Shown here: positions 34,853 through 45,190 of the stretch, piece after piece
Position numbering within the stretch: the stretch's first letter is position 1
Layout: each line of letters begins with the position of its first letter
NCBI RefSeq assembly: GCF_000204055.1
Contig: NW_006768805.1
Span: 309,116 to 373,115 of the forward strand
Reading direction: 5' to 3'
DNA length: 64,000 bases
Origin: Melampsora larici-populina 98AG31
Taxonomy: Eukaryota; Basidiomycota; Pucciniomycetes; Pucciniales; Melampsoraceae
Notes under the pieces: generated by a model
Told to the model about the DNA's origin: nothing
The model's input: only the letters and a program-made list of their open reading frames with translations
Databases searched by the model: none
Translations under genes and position numbers: made by a program

Positions 34853-37077
34853 TCAAAATAGAATCTGAGCGGGTGTAGGAGGCTTGCGGGCCACTGGGCG
34901 CACTAATTGAGACAAGTAAGTGGGCAGATCAACGTGACCGTGATTGATCTTATCACCATTAGGTAGCTTCTGTGCGTGTTGCCATATAAGGTCAACCTGG
35001 GGTGGTTGGACATGGATTCGGACCATCTTTGGGAGTTGAAGTAGTTGGCAGCCCAGCCGACATTGGTGCTGATCGGTCATGAGGGCTACAGCCGCTGCTC
35101 GGCCGTTCCTGCTTCCCCAAATATTTCTGCAAGGGAAGTGATTCAGCGCAGACTCCAAATAAAAGAATGAGAACAGTTTGACTTACGCCGGATTGAGATC
35201 ATGGATTTGAGGGTTGGTAACAACGTGACCAGACCCACGTAGTTCGGTCACAAAACGCTGACCTTTGCTTTCCTGATAAGTCCAATGACTGAAGGCGTCC
35301 TTGAGATAATGCATGTGGAGGGATCGTCAATGATAGGAAAACCAAAGAAGTGGGCAGTTGCAAAAGAAACTAAAGGCGTGTTTAAAGCTTCTTCAACAAA
35401 CATCACATCCTTGGGCCCTCCAGAATCTATGTTGGATTCATTATCTTCCGAAGTGTCTGGGTATCTGATGAATTCATCATCTTCATTTTGTGTTTCAGAG
35501 CTGATGATCGTGTGCTCAACCAGCTAAGATGCAGAAAAGGTCAGTGATCAATTGTTATCTTTTTGGGAGGTCAAATGTGGACTTACACGTAAGTTGTTGA
35601 TTGTTTCGTACATTTCAGTATGACTCGAAAGACCCGGGATAGATTTCGCATATTTAACAAATTCCTGAAGTAGAATTTGTACCGCGGTGTAAAGACGTGT
35701 TGTGTTGGTCGCTGCGGCTGTCCAAAGGGTAAAATGATTGGCTATTGCGGTCTTGCTGATAAATTTCATAGGGCCATCGGGGTGCCATATCTCAATGGAG
35801 CGAACATAGTGAGTCCGACCTGTTTTTTCGATGTCCGAGTTCCAGCGATAGGCGGCAAAATCTGAATCGATTGTATTACCATTGTCCTCAACTGTCCATT
35901 GCAATCCAGAAATCCAATCAAGGGCACGGAGTGTGTATACCAATGATGGTTCAGTAGAGCGTCCATAACGTTCAACACCTTGAACGGTCCCGTCGGCGGT
36001 GGTATAGAGCAAAGATAATGACGCGTCTGAGGTTATAGTCAGAACAAGGTTTCCAAAAAGGGTTTACACAAGGTGAGTGTTATGCTTACTACATCGACCG
36101 ATCTTAGGATGCTTAGACGTGGCTTCGGGTACAGGGGTAACATGAGCTAGAAGCTTGAGGGGATCCGTCTTCTTTTGATTCAGACTATGTTCGTGTCGAG
36201 AATGATCGTAGATGAGATTGATTGAGCCGTTTTGTGAGAACCACCATTGAAGATCATTGTTGGTCAATGAGCCATCCTGACTGCCCAAAGTAGTGAAAGC
36301 AAAACCAGATGGGTCAAGCCGGTCAATGATATCATTCGGAACAAACACATCAAGGAAATGATTCCAAAGGTCCAATCGCAAATCTTCATAAGCATCAGGT
36401 TGGTAAACATCAATTGTTCGAGAGACTGAAAGTAGCCTTTGCTTGGCCCATTTCGAAGCCTTGAATGTTTCGAATCCACAGAGGACGGTTATAACCGGAC
36501 TAGATGCATCATATGCAGGTGTATTTGAATTGTGTCGGCCTCGTGGACGGCTAGAGATGGTTCCACTAGGCACCGTGCGTCCTCGCTTAGACTTGTTTGT
36601 GTTTGCTGGGAAGGTGGAGGCGATTCAGCTGGTGCGGCTTTCTCTGGCTGCGATGAATGGATCAAATGCTGGAGAAGATGTTGGAGTAAGTTGCATGGCA
36701 GAGGTGCCGGGTGGTATAAACGGTGATGATGTTGGGGGTTGATTGAGTGCGTTGTTGTGTGCTGCAACTGTCGCGGCTGCTTGCTTGAAAGCCTGAGTAT
36801 TGAAAGCGTTCAGAGCTGGGTTTGGCTGTGGCGCATTTGGGTAGGCGTATTGCGGAGTAGGAAGATGTGGTCCAGGATGCGTAGAGGCCGGAAAACTGTG
36901 GTTTTGATTGAAATTGAGAAGATGGGGAGAACCAGAGCCGGTGGAGCTGCTGGAAGCACTGGTGGGTTGGGTGGGAGAGCTGGAACCCCCTCCAAGTCGA
37001 ATGTCAAGACAAGAGTTACAGAGACCTCGAAATGATGGCGCCTGTAAATGGCAAGCTGAGCACGTGTGACTATTCAT
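34853..37077 (-). pseudogene. Alpha-type protein kinase, decaying copy
   Basis: Alpha-kinases phosphorylate Ser/Thr and differ from classical kinases. The N-terminus has a Cys motif (CSACHLQ...CNSCLD) and a Ser/Pro-rich linker. The kinase C-lobe reads AFSHWTYQES, RFVTELRGSGHVVTNPQIHD, then after an intron NIWGSRNGRAAAVAL and HQCRLGCQLLQLP, the zinc-binding end of the fold. The family motif is (C/V)DLQG...TDPQI; here Glu and Asn (35213-35215) replace the two Asp. An in-frame TGA at 36625-36627 splits the N-terminal exon, and a 1-nt frameshift near 35328-35330 (a G run) is needed to enter the AFSHW frame. Introns are predicted near 36020-36090, 35525-35590 and 35125-35185. Probably a pseudogene. 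Confidence 0.75.
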
Positions 37078-38167
37078 TTTGAGGTTTGAAGACGATGAAA
37101 GACAAAAGTAATTGGGAGAAAAGATGATAAATTTGTGTTAGTAAACAAAAAAGTGAGAAAAAAAGAGGAATTGGTGTTAGGGTCGGATGAAATGTGGTTG
37201 GACTTAACTATATATGGGGGCGGCTGTCGAGGCACTCCCGTCCATCAACAGTCAATACTGGCCTAGAGCGAGAACAAGGGTGCCTGATGTAAATGGCTAC
37301 TGATGGCAGGGTGTACAATAACTTGGATGAAACTAGAATAAAAAAAATGAGCTCAGGGACTGAGCATAGTCGAGAGGGGAGCGGACCAAGCCGGGCCAGG
37401 GTCGGCATAGTCTGGGAAGGGTTTTTTTAATGGGGCCAGTAATCGATTTTTGCTCTTTTTAAGCAAGTGACTGATGTGGCACCTTAGCGCCACCGTAGCA
37501 GCCTCAAAGAACTTCAATGAGGCGGAAGTCACGCTCACACCCGGCGCCTTTTTTGTGGCCCAGGGCATGGCCGTGGCCATGGTCTGCACCCGGCGTGGCC
37601 GGCCACGGTCAGGCCCTTTCTAGCCAGGGCCTTACGGTGGCGCCACGATGGCGCCATGATCTGGGGCGCGGATTTGAGAAAACACAACACGCTATCGGGC
37701 GTTTACTGGATTTCTCAATCTCCCTCAATCCAAATCTCTGTCTATGGAACAGATGCGACTCATCCACTAGCATTTCTTGTTTATGTTTACATTGATCTCT
37801 CCATTTCTCGTTCTACCTTTTACGCTTACTGACTTTGTTACCCTTTCTTTGGGATGATCAATTGTGGATAATTGATTTTTATTTGAGTGTAGTGAATTGT
37901 AAGTTTTTCTATTGTTGATATCTTTTATTTGGCTCGCTTTACTATCATCTCTTGAGTCTTTGTAATCAACTTATTGAGCAGAGAATCAAAAGAAAGCAAC
38001 TTTATATTGTGAATGGTATCATGAAATGAGAACGTTTGATGATTGCCAAGCTCAATTTTGGTCACTGCCCCACCCTTAAGCCTCTCCTTATGGGGCTTAG
38101 CTGGACTTGATGCCCTACCGTGGCGCCACGAGACTTCGTGGCTTCGGGTGCGAGCGTGAGGCGGAAG
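37078..38167. other. Intergenic region with repeat pieces
   Basis: A TATATA motif at 37208-37215 lies about 130 bp upstream of the alpha-kinase start and may be its TATA box. A repeat shared with 18738 lies at 37375-37503. GTGGCGCCAC palindromes occur near 37635 and 38119 in similar 22-bp contexts. No gene supported. Confidence 0.4.
37375..37503 (-). repeat. Inverted copy of the 18738-18855 repeat
   Basis: On the minus strand it reads TACGGTGGCGCTAAGGTGCC, CACATCAGTCACTTGCTT and onward, nearly the same as 18738-18855. Likely a solitary terminus of a transposon family. Confidence 0.75.
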
Positions 38168-38509
38168 AGGACCCCGGAAAGCTCCCCTTAAACCTACCGA
38201 CGTGTTTGGTATGATTTGAGTGGTCAAGATTTGGTCATGTTACCTACCAAACTGGTATGAAAATGGTTTGTTAGTCATTCATCTTACAGACGTGCCCGGT
38301 ATGATTTTTAAAATCTCATCTTCATACCAACGTTTTTGGCACTCAATGGCACCAAAACATAGCTTTGTAGCCCGGGGCTCACTTTTGGTACTGAAATGTT
38401 ACCAACCAATTTGGTATGAAAGCTCCAAAAGTCCGGGATTTTTGGGTATGAAAATCCTCAAAATCCGGGTTTTACGTCGGTTGGTTCAGGGGGAGCTTTC
38501 CGGGGTCCT
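38168..38509. mobile_element. 342-bp MITE with 8-bp target duplication
   Basis: Perfect 20-bp inverted ends AGGACCCCGGAAAGCTCCCC, flanked by identical GGCGGAAG at 38160-38167 and 38510-38517. The interior repeats TTTGGTATGA-like words in both orientations. An 8-bp duplication suggests a hAT-type transposase. Non-coding. Confidence 0.88.
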
Positions 38510-38576
38510 GGCGGAAGTTTGGAACATCATCCTGCAAACGAGACTGTATGATGAAGCTCAATGGTGTAGTCCTGAA

Positions 38577-38640
38577 CAAACTTAACCAAGTCCCTCTCTG
38601 GCCTGTACTGGCCAGCTCAAACAAGGGACTTACGCACAAT
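38577..38640. repeat. Relic resembling the RecQ element terminus
   Basis: AACTTAACCAAGTCCCTC followed about 30 bp later by AAGGGACTTA repeats the plan of the 11802/18661 ends (AACTTAACAAAGTCCCTC ... GAGGGACTTA). The internal GGCCTGTACTGGCC differs. Probably a solo end of a related family. Confidence 0.5.
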
Positions 38641-38699
38641 GTCAAAAAGTTGGCATCAAGGTCGTCGGGGCATTTTCCCAAAATCTACCTGCCTTACAA

Positions 38700-39102
38700 A
38701 ACTTTTTTTTACCATTCTAAACTTTCCTGAGCCAAGAATGAAAGATGTGCGCCTCGCTCTTGGCTACAACCCAACACTTTCAGAATCCTGATAGGTGGAA
38801 TGGTTCTGCAAATAGATAGGGAAGTTGGTGTTTCAAGGCTGCACCAAAATTCAAATTTCAGCCTTGGATCAGGCAAGATTACCCGATTTTTGGTTTCAAG
38901 CCGTGAAAAACTTATATAAATATGTACACAACCAGTCACACTATTAAGAAGCCAAGAGTACCAGGTTATAAATAATTTCAAGAGGTACAATTTTTGTTTT
39001 GGGGCTAGGGAAATTTGAAAATGTAAAAATCACTGGCCACTGAAGTGGGAAAATTATGATGTGGCAGAGGAAAAGGCGCATGCGGAGAGTTTGTCAAAGC
39101 GT
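38700..39102. other. Gene-free spacer
   Basis: No coding sequence or clear repeat seen between the terminus-like relic and the WD40-FYVE fragment. Confidence 0.35.
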
Positions 39103-39653
39103 ATGTCTCATCTCCTATCTGGTGAGATTCAAGTAAACTCAACCTTTTCATTGATGTCTTTGTGATTTTTGCGACAAAATCTCAGCTTGGAAGATGGATC
39201 TCATACATGTCTTCCAGCAAGAGTCAGGTTGCCCTGTGACTGCTTTGGCTCTGTCGAATCAAGTCATGCTTGTCGGAGACGCACTAGGAAGACTATTCCC
39301 CTGGGCTTTGCCAGGCTCCGCTGTACCAATCCCTGATGGTAAGCAAAAGACCTAAAAGCAGCCTAGAACGTCAATAATGAATGATTCTTTCATTATAAGC
39401 GGTCAGTTCAATCTGTATGGTATGCAATCACAAGTTTGGAATCTTGGAAGGGCGACGTCAATGTTTGGCTTGCGCTGCAATCATTTGCTCGTCATGTCAG
39501 GATTGCCTTCCTGGCTCCATATGGTAGGTCCATTGTGTTGTGTTTATGCCCAATGCTTAACCTTCAGCTTGATACTAATTTGACCGGTTTTTGAACAGCT
39601 GTTTTGTGGTTTGTGTTGCTAGACTAACAAATTATCAGGAGCCTAAACAGTGA
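39103..39653 (+). pseudogene. C-terminal fragment of a WD40-FYVE (BEACH-type) protein
   Basis: Four short exons join in phase: 39103-39121, 39186-39338, 39400-39523 and 39599-39653. The second reads VTALALSNQVMLVGDALGRL then FPWALPGSAVPIPD, a WD-repeat like blade. The third reads CMVCNHKFGILEGRRQCLAC followed by AAIICSSCQDC, the CxxC...RRxxCxxC...CxxC pattern of a FYVE-type zinc finger, which binds phosphatidylinositol 3-phosphate. WD40 followed by FYVE at the very end is the C-terminus of large BEACH-domain proteins. Only the last part is present and no upstream BEACH region is seen, so it is a truncated duplicate. Splice sites are intact, so a small product is possible. Confidence 0.6.
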
Positions 39654-40690
39654 TTGATTTTGAGACATCTCAATCTTGGTCACTTTATTGGTTTGTTTTT
39701 TGGGGGGATCAAAGGATGAAAAGGCGAAAAGTAATATTAGTTCAATGTTGTATGCTGAAGATAAATTGGTATACAATTTCATTACTTGCAAGTTGGTTAA
39801 GCATAATTTGTTGATATCATTAGGTCTGTACTTTTTTTCATTTAGAGTTTATAAGAATCTTCATTTAACCATTGCAAACAGCACTGTTTTTTCATTATCT
39901 TTTTTATGACATCAATATGCTTTGTGTATTTTTCCAATAATGGATCCAACACACCGTCATGTTTGATGGTAAAAAAATTCACTTTGTTGGATCTTCTTGA
40001 GAAAGTAAATTTACGCAGTCAAGTGTTGGGAAGTAGAAAGGTAATGAATAATGGTGGCAAGGGCAGGAAACAAATACAACAATATCATTGTTGAGAAAAG
40101 ACGGGGAATAATAATATTTGCTTTCTCTTTACAAAGACAAGAAAGAAACAGAAAAACTGTGGAGATCCTGTTTTGCTATGCTGTTACTACTAACCATAGT
40201 ATTGAAGATTGGCAATAAAGTCTTCACAAAGATTTTGAAAAGTACTAACTTGAAACATGTCAAGACAAGCTACCATTAATGCATATATTTACTTCATCAT
40301 ATAAATTTCAACTTGATAGAAATGTTATAAATCAAACACAGCCAGTTCAAGGAATTTTCACTTTCAAACACTGCACAGTTGTGGTATTTTTTGGCTATGC
40401 AAAATGGTTAGAATTGATGTCAAAAATGATTAAAAATGCTATGTCAATGCATAAAACTGCACCATTAATGCACCATTAATGAAAAAAAATGCAGCATCAA
40501 TGCAGAAAAATGCAGTGTTAATGCACATGCAGAATGAATGCAAATTCCACCTTTTTCAATTTTGTTTGTCCTTCAGGTCAATCATTTTTCACTTGAGAAA
40601 AATACTACATTTTCCCAGTGAAACAAGACTTGGGTGAACCCAATAATTGATCTCATAGGTCCGTGTAATGTATAGTCCAATTCCTGATCA
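39654..40690. other. AT-rich gene-free stretch
   Basis: No supported gene. Near 40400-40550 short ATGCA-containing words recur (AATGCACCATTAATG, AATGCAGCATCAATGCAG), a low-order repeat without evident role. Confidence 0.4.
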
Positions 40691-41090
40691 TCAAGCAGCA
40701 ATCAGCATGAAATCTTTAAGATTTTGCTCTTGAAATATTAGAATAAAATTTAGACAAACCATGATTTCATCTGGGGTTGAATCTTCAGTAAGATGACATT
40801 GAACTCCACGTATCTTGCACGCTTCAAGTACTTTAGGATTAATAGTTTGATAATTCGGATATTTCCCTTTGGTGAAGAAGATGTGTTTGAAATTGGGTAT
40901 TTTCTTGAAAGCATCCAGATCAGCAGATTTTGAAAATTCTTCCCACAACTTTTCATTCTCAGCTAAAGTCTACAAAAACTGTTCTGATATTCTTTAACAT
41001 TGGAAGTTCAAGCCAGTAAAATTGTGATCCCTCGAAGTTGGAACCAAAAAAATCGTTAGTCTTCAATATATTAGGACAGATAAGGTGTGT
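40691..41090 (-). pseudogene. Fragment of F-box/LRR family (third copy)
   Basis: Minus-strand reading gives FEGSQFYWLELPMLKNIRT, then stops, then DAFKKIPNFKHIFFTKGKYP and GVQCHLTEDSTPDEIM. These align with HWLHFPVLKNVRT and MPNLKHIVFTRNEK of the gene at 41286 and the matching part of the gene at 52769. Only the last third of the protein is left, with stop codons near 40960. A Tc1 end relic adjoins it. Confidence 0.75.
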
Positions 41091-41109
41091 TGATTCAGGT
41101 TGATTCAGT

Positions 41110-41187
41110 AGGGTTCAAGAACCACAGTTCTCTGAGCTGAGGTCAAAATGTAACAAATCTTACGTAAAAGTTTGGCGGGGAGCTGTA
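41110..41187 (-). mobile_element. Relic of a Tc1 end
   Basis: About 75 bp match the right terminus and 5' leader of the Tc1 element at 2120-2206 (GGTTCAAGAACCACAGTTC, CTGAGGTCAAAATG, TTACGTAAAAG) and end at CTG followed by TA. The transposase and other end are gone. Confidence 0.8.
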
Positions 41188-41285
41188 CAACATATCAAGA
41201 TTGTCGAGTACCAGGTAACCTGAAAGCAATCAGCACATTTTATTTCACAGGTCGAATCGCCGTTTGAAAGAACTTGGCTTCGACA

Positions 41286-43477
41286 ATGAATGCACTTGTC
41301 GAATTACCAATAGAAATCATCAACCAAATCCTACAAGAGCTCATCAAGCAATTAGACAAGAAAGATGGAACACCTGGAAATTGCACACCTGGATCAGCGG
41401 CTTCGGAATTCGAGCTTCAAACTTCATCATATACAGAATTAATAAATTTAAGATTGATCTCCAGAACATGGTCCAAAGCTATCATACCATTTTATTTTCA
41501 AGCAATTTCAATCAATGGTTCAAGACGCGCAAAAGTGTTTATAGACAATTGGAGTGAAGATTTATTCAAACCTCTTGACTGTCCGGTCAAAAGACTCACA
41601 ATTCGAGCACTTTGGTCTTCCGAACAGCAAGTCGGCGGTAAGCAAATATCAACAACATGTGCTGATCACTGTCGAGTACTTGTGTGTGAATGTTCAACTT
41701 GCAAGGGATCACAGCGAGTTTCATTAAATCAATCAGCAAAATTGATTGATTTACTCGGGTCAAACTTGAAGACCCTGAAAATCCGACTTATCCACTCTAT
41801 GGAATCTTCTCCTGATTTGATCAAAGCTATCCAAGCAATCAAAGATTTGAAATCGTTATACATCTCATTTAAACCCGGTGAAAAACTTGGAACTTACGAT
41901 GTAGATTCATTATCAGAAATACTCTTAGTGATCCCTAAACTTCAGTGTTTATCGCTTTATAATCTCCCAGGATGTTTCAATGTAAAATCACCAGCTTTAT
42001 CAAGTTTGCGCTGCTTTTCTTTTTCACACTACAAGAAAGATAATATTTTCTGGGCAGAAAATTAAATTATTGATACACAAAAATATTGAGAGGCCAGGAG
42101 GAGAGCAAAAAATGAATAAAAATATGGATCTTGTTCCCTGTGTTGAGAACTTCACTCTGCATATTTTCCATATTTTTACAGTCCATATTGATAAGTGTAC
42201 TAACAATAAACCTTCACAATCATCCAATTACAACCTGTAACAAGCACTGAAATTTGGCTAATCAGTGTTTAAAGAAACTTTTGATTTCTGAAAATACTCA
42301 TAACTTTTTCAATTCCGGTCCAAAACGCTTGATTTTGGGTGCATTGGTAAGCTGGAATTGTCCTCCAAATAGTTCATAATAGGACCACACAGCATGCTGG
42401 TCTGCTAAAAAAGATATCATCTTTTTTATACATTTGTACATACAGATCCATAGAATGATTGTCATACTAGCTACATAGTTCTTGATCTTATGAAAGTTTG
42501 AGAGGAAGAGTTCAGCTTTCTAATGCACTTAAAAACGAGTGTTTGGAGGCAGATTTGACAAAGTTATAGGTGTTTTCAGAAATCAAAAGTTTCTCTAAAC
42601 ACTAATGAGCCAAATTTCAGTGCTTGTTACAGGTTGTAATTGGATGATTATGAAGGTTTATTGTTAGTACACTTATCAATACGGACTGTAAAAATATGGA
42701 AAAATATGGAGAGTGAAGCTCTCACCCCAGGGAACAAGATGCATATTTTTATTTATTTTTTGCCCTTCTCCTGGCCTCTCAATATTTTTGTGTATCAATA
42801 ATTTAATTTTCTGCCCAGAAAATATTATATTTCGTGTAGTGTCATCAGGTGACTGTGATTTAAAAGGATATTCTCGTATCACTCAGACTGCAAGAAATAC
42901 ATTAAAGCTTATCGAACTCCTTGCTGGTAAACGTTGTGTTGAGAGTTTAGAACCAATTTTTGAACCCATTAGACATACGCTAGAAGGTCTCTACACATAC
43001 TCATTTACTCATCAACTTGGAAATGTGGCACTTTTAGATTTTCCAAACTTACGAGTCATTAGAACTTACTTTCTTCCTGAGCAACCAGCATCAGGTATTC
43101 ACTGGTTGCACTTTCCGGTTCTGAAGAATGTGAGAACAATTGTTACAGACATCTATTCGAGCAAAAAAGATTGGCAATGGCAATGGGCTCCTCAATCAGC
43201 TTTTTTGGATGCTTTGAAGAAAATGCCTAATTTGAAACATATTGTATTCACTAGAAATGAAAAAATTGAAACTCAGGCTATCACTCCTACATTCTTCGAA
43301 GCACTTCAATCTCATGGAATTAAATGCCATGTCACTCATCTCTTGACCCCTAGCGAAGTCATGGTGTGTTTGAATTCTTTCATACAAATCACTATTCATA
43401 GAGTCTTTGCTGATTTTATACTGACTTCTTCATTTGATGAACAGCACCTAGATTATAAACTGAATGGTCCAATGTGA
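41286..43477 (+). pseudogene. F-box / leucine-rich protein split by a CACTA-type MITE
   Basis: F-box proteins recruit substrates to SCF ubiquitin ligases. The N-terminus LVELPIEIINQILQELIKQL...LRLISRTWSKAI is F-box like. The rest has leucine-rich strands (LKTLKIRLIHS, LQCLSLYNLPG, LRVIRTYFLP). The MITE 42027-42841 sits after FSFS; taking it and one TCA out gives FSFSGDCDLKGYSRITQ, in frame with the intact relative at 52769 (CFSFSSADYKLQEYFHVTQ). A last intron (GTGTGT...GATGAACAG) joins SEVM to HLDYKLNGPM. Except for the insertion no lesion is visible, so the insertion is probably recent. The start ATG 41286 matches the paralogue. Confidence 0.8.
42027..42841. mobile_element. 815-bp CACTA-type MITE in the F-box gene
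   Basis: Ends CACTACAAGAAAGATAATAT and the inverted ...ATTATATTTCGTGTAGTG, inverted over about 45 bp around TTTTCTGGGCAGAAAATT. The 3-bp repeat TCA flanks it (42024-42026 and 42842-42844). Long inner inverted arms meet near 42420 (ACAACCTGTAACAAGCACTG and its complement). Parts resemble the family at 29797 (GTTTATTGTTAGTACA). Non-coding. Confidence 0.88.
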
Positions 43478-44552
43478 TTGATCATCAGATTCACTTATCC
43501 AAATCCCCACTCATTCTCCGTTGTATTTCTAACAGTTCCAGTTTTTCAACAAGCAAATAATTGCAATGATAATACCTGGACATCTTTGCTTGAACAAATC
43601 TGAGCGACTCCAATTGTATAGCTTAGTTATCCAATGTGGTGTCTTAATTGATAGTATCTCAAGTGTAGGATAAATCCATCTATGGTTCAAAAAATAGCCC
43701 CGCAGTACATAGCTAGTTTCATCTTGAGAGTGAGGATTCAAAGATTCCAACAATGAGACCTGCGGTTTGGTTGAAAACGTTTCGAAGGAGCCGAAATCCA
43801 TCTATATGCTCAAGATAACAGGAGGACTATAAAACCAACTTCAACCGCTTTCATCGTTGGAGAGTGGCTCCTTGGTGACTTGAACGCTTAAATGTGATGC
43901 AATTTCAAACATCACTGATTAGCTTGTCAACAAAAAAGTTAGAGTATCAGCTCGGAGTCCAGCAAAAGTTTTCAGCCCAACCTCTTTCACGAAGATACTA
44001 TACATACCCAAGCCAGAATAGTAAGGAGTCGACGTTGAGGGCTGGAAATAAAATTAGCCTGGTTTCCGGACTTCACGAGCTGCGAGACTCGGATGGCGAT
44101 GCTTTCAAACGATGTGTACTGTATGATATATGGAATCGTATCATGACCAGATTCATTGAAGGAAACTACCAACTCTTAATTGACTCAGCGCTGCTTAGTA
44201 CACATCTTAGGCACATAATGGCAATATAGAATCGAGATGAAGGGAAGATGAACTCGGAATCTCGAAGGTTGCTCACTGGTCTTGTCAGAACCGTCTGAAT
44301 GAATGTAACCCACGCTCTTTGATTCAAAAGGAATTTCAAAACATTATGGTCTTAGTCTATAGTATTGAATGGTTTTTGAAATGTCGTTAAAGATACAAAT
44401 TGAAGATATCGAGTTTGAAGATTGATGAACAAGCTCCCAGTTACCGCCCTAGTTATCACGAGAATACAATTTTTTACTTTTGGATTTACAAAAATACTAA
44501 ATAAATATAAGATGTATATGAGAATGAAAAGACAATATTGATATATATGTTT
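43478..44552. other. No recognised gene
   Basis: Open frames at 43529-43801 (minus) and 43894-44229 (plus) have no motif I recognise and no splice-linked partner, so I do not call them. No repeat noted. Confidence 0.35.
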
Positions 44553-45190
44553 CTACTCAGGGTATGGACGTTCACGACATAGGGGGCATAAGAAGTCGCG
44601 AGAGTGTACCGCCAATTCAGTCAAGCAAGCTTCGTGGAGACAATGAGAAGCATGACAAGAGAGAGGAATGTAACGATCACCAGCTTGAAAGATACCAGCA
44701 CAAATAGGACACTTGTCTTGATCTTCTTCTGGTAAGTCAGAGGTCTGATGAACAACATGAGAGAAATCGGCAGTATGACGAACAAAAACATAAAGAGCAA
44801 ACCATTCTGGAGAACCACGTTCGGGAAGATAATAAACTAAGGGTTTTTCTACACCATATTCTCTGAGAATTGGTTCAAGATCATGAATAATACGATTCCA
44901 GGTTCCCGTCGCTTTGACCCAAACTTCCACCTCGTCGTCTCCCCAGGTATCGCGGACCTCGTATCTAGGATTGAAGATTCTGCATCCAGAATGTGAAGAA
45001 TAGAAGAAGGTAAAAGTCGCTCATGAGGAATGTTGTCAGATGAGGCTTGATCGTCTAAGATAGTTTGAATAAAGTGAATAAAGTTTAAAAGATCTGAGTA
45101 AGACGGAGTGTTGGTGTAGATTGTGACATTGATGAAAAGGTGGAAAGAAGAAAGTGGAGAGTGGTGTGATAGAAAGAAGATTTTAATGAT
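44553..45190 (-). CDS. RING-finger protein, probable E3 ubiquitin ligase
   Basis: The C-terminal exon reads CPICAGIFQAGDRYIPLSC, then HASHCLHEACLTELAVHS and FLCPLCRERPYPE, a RING-H2 type zinc finger with CxxC, CxH, HxxC and CPLC pairs. Such domains bind E2 enzymes. Upstream is VEVWVKATGTWNRIIHDLEP. The 5' part is uncertain: a second minus-strand frame, open from about 45190 to 44960 (YTNTPSYSDLLNFIHFIQT, SILHILDAESSILDT), reads protein-like and would join by a short intron or a 1-nt shift near 44965. No ATG is sure, so the true start may be elsewhere. No transmembrane segment in the visible part. Confidence 0.65.
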
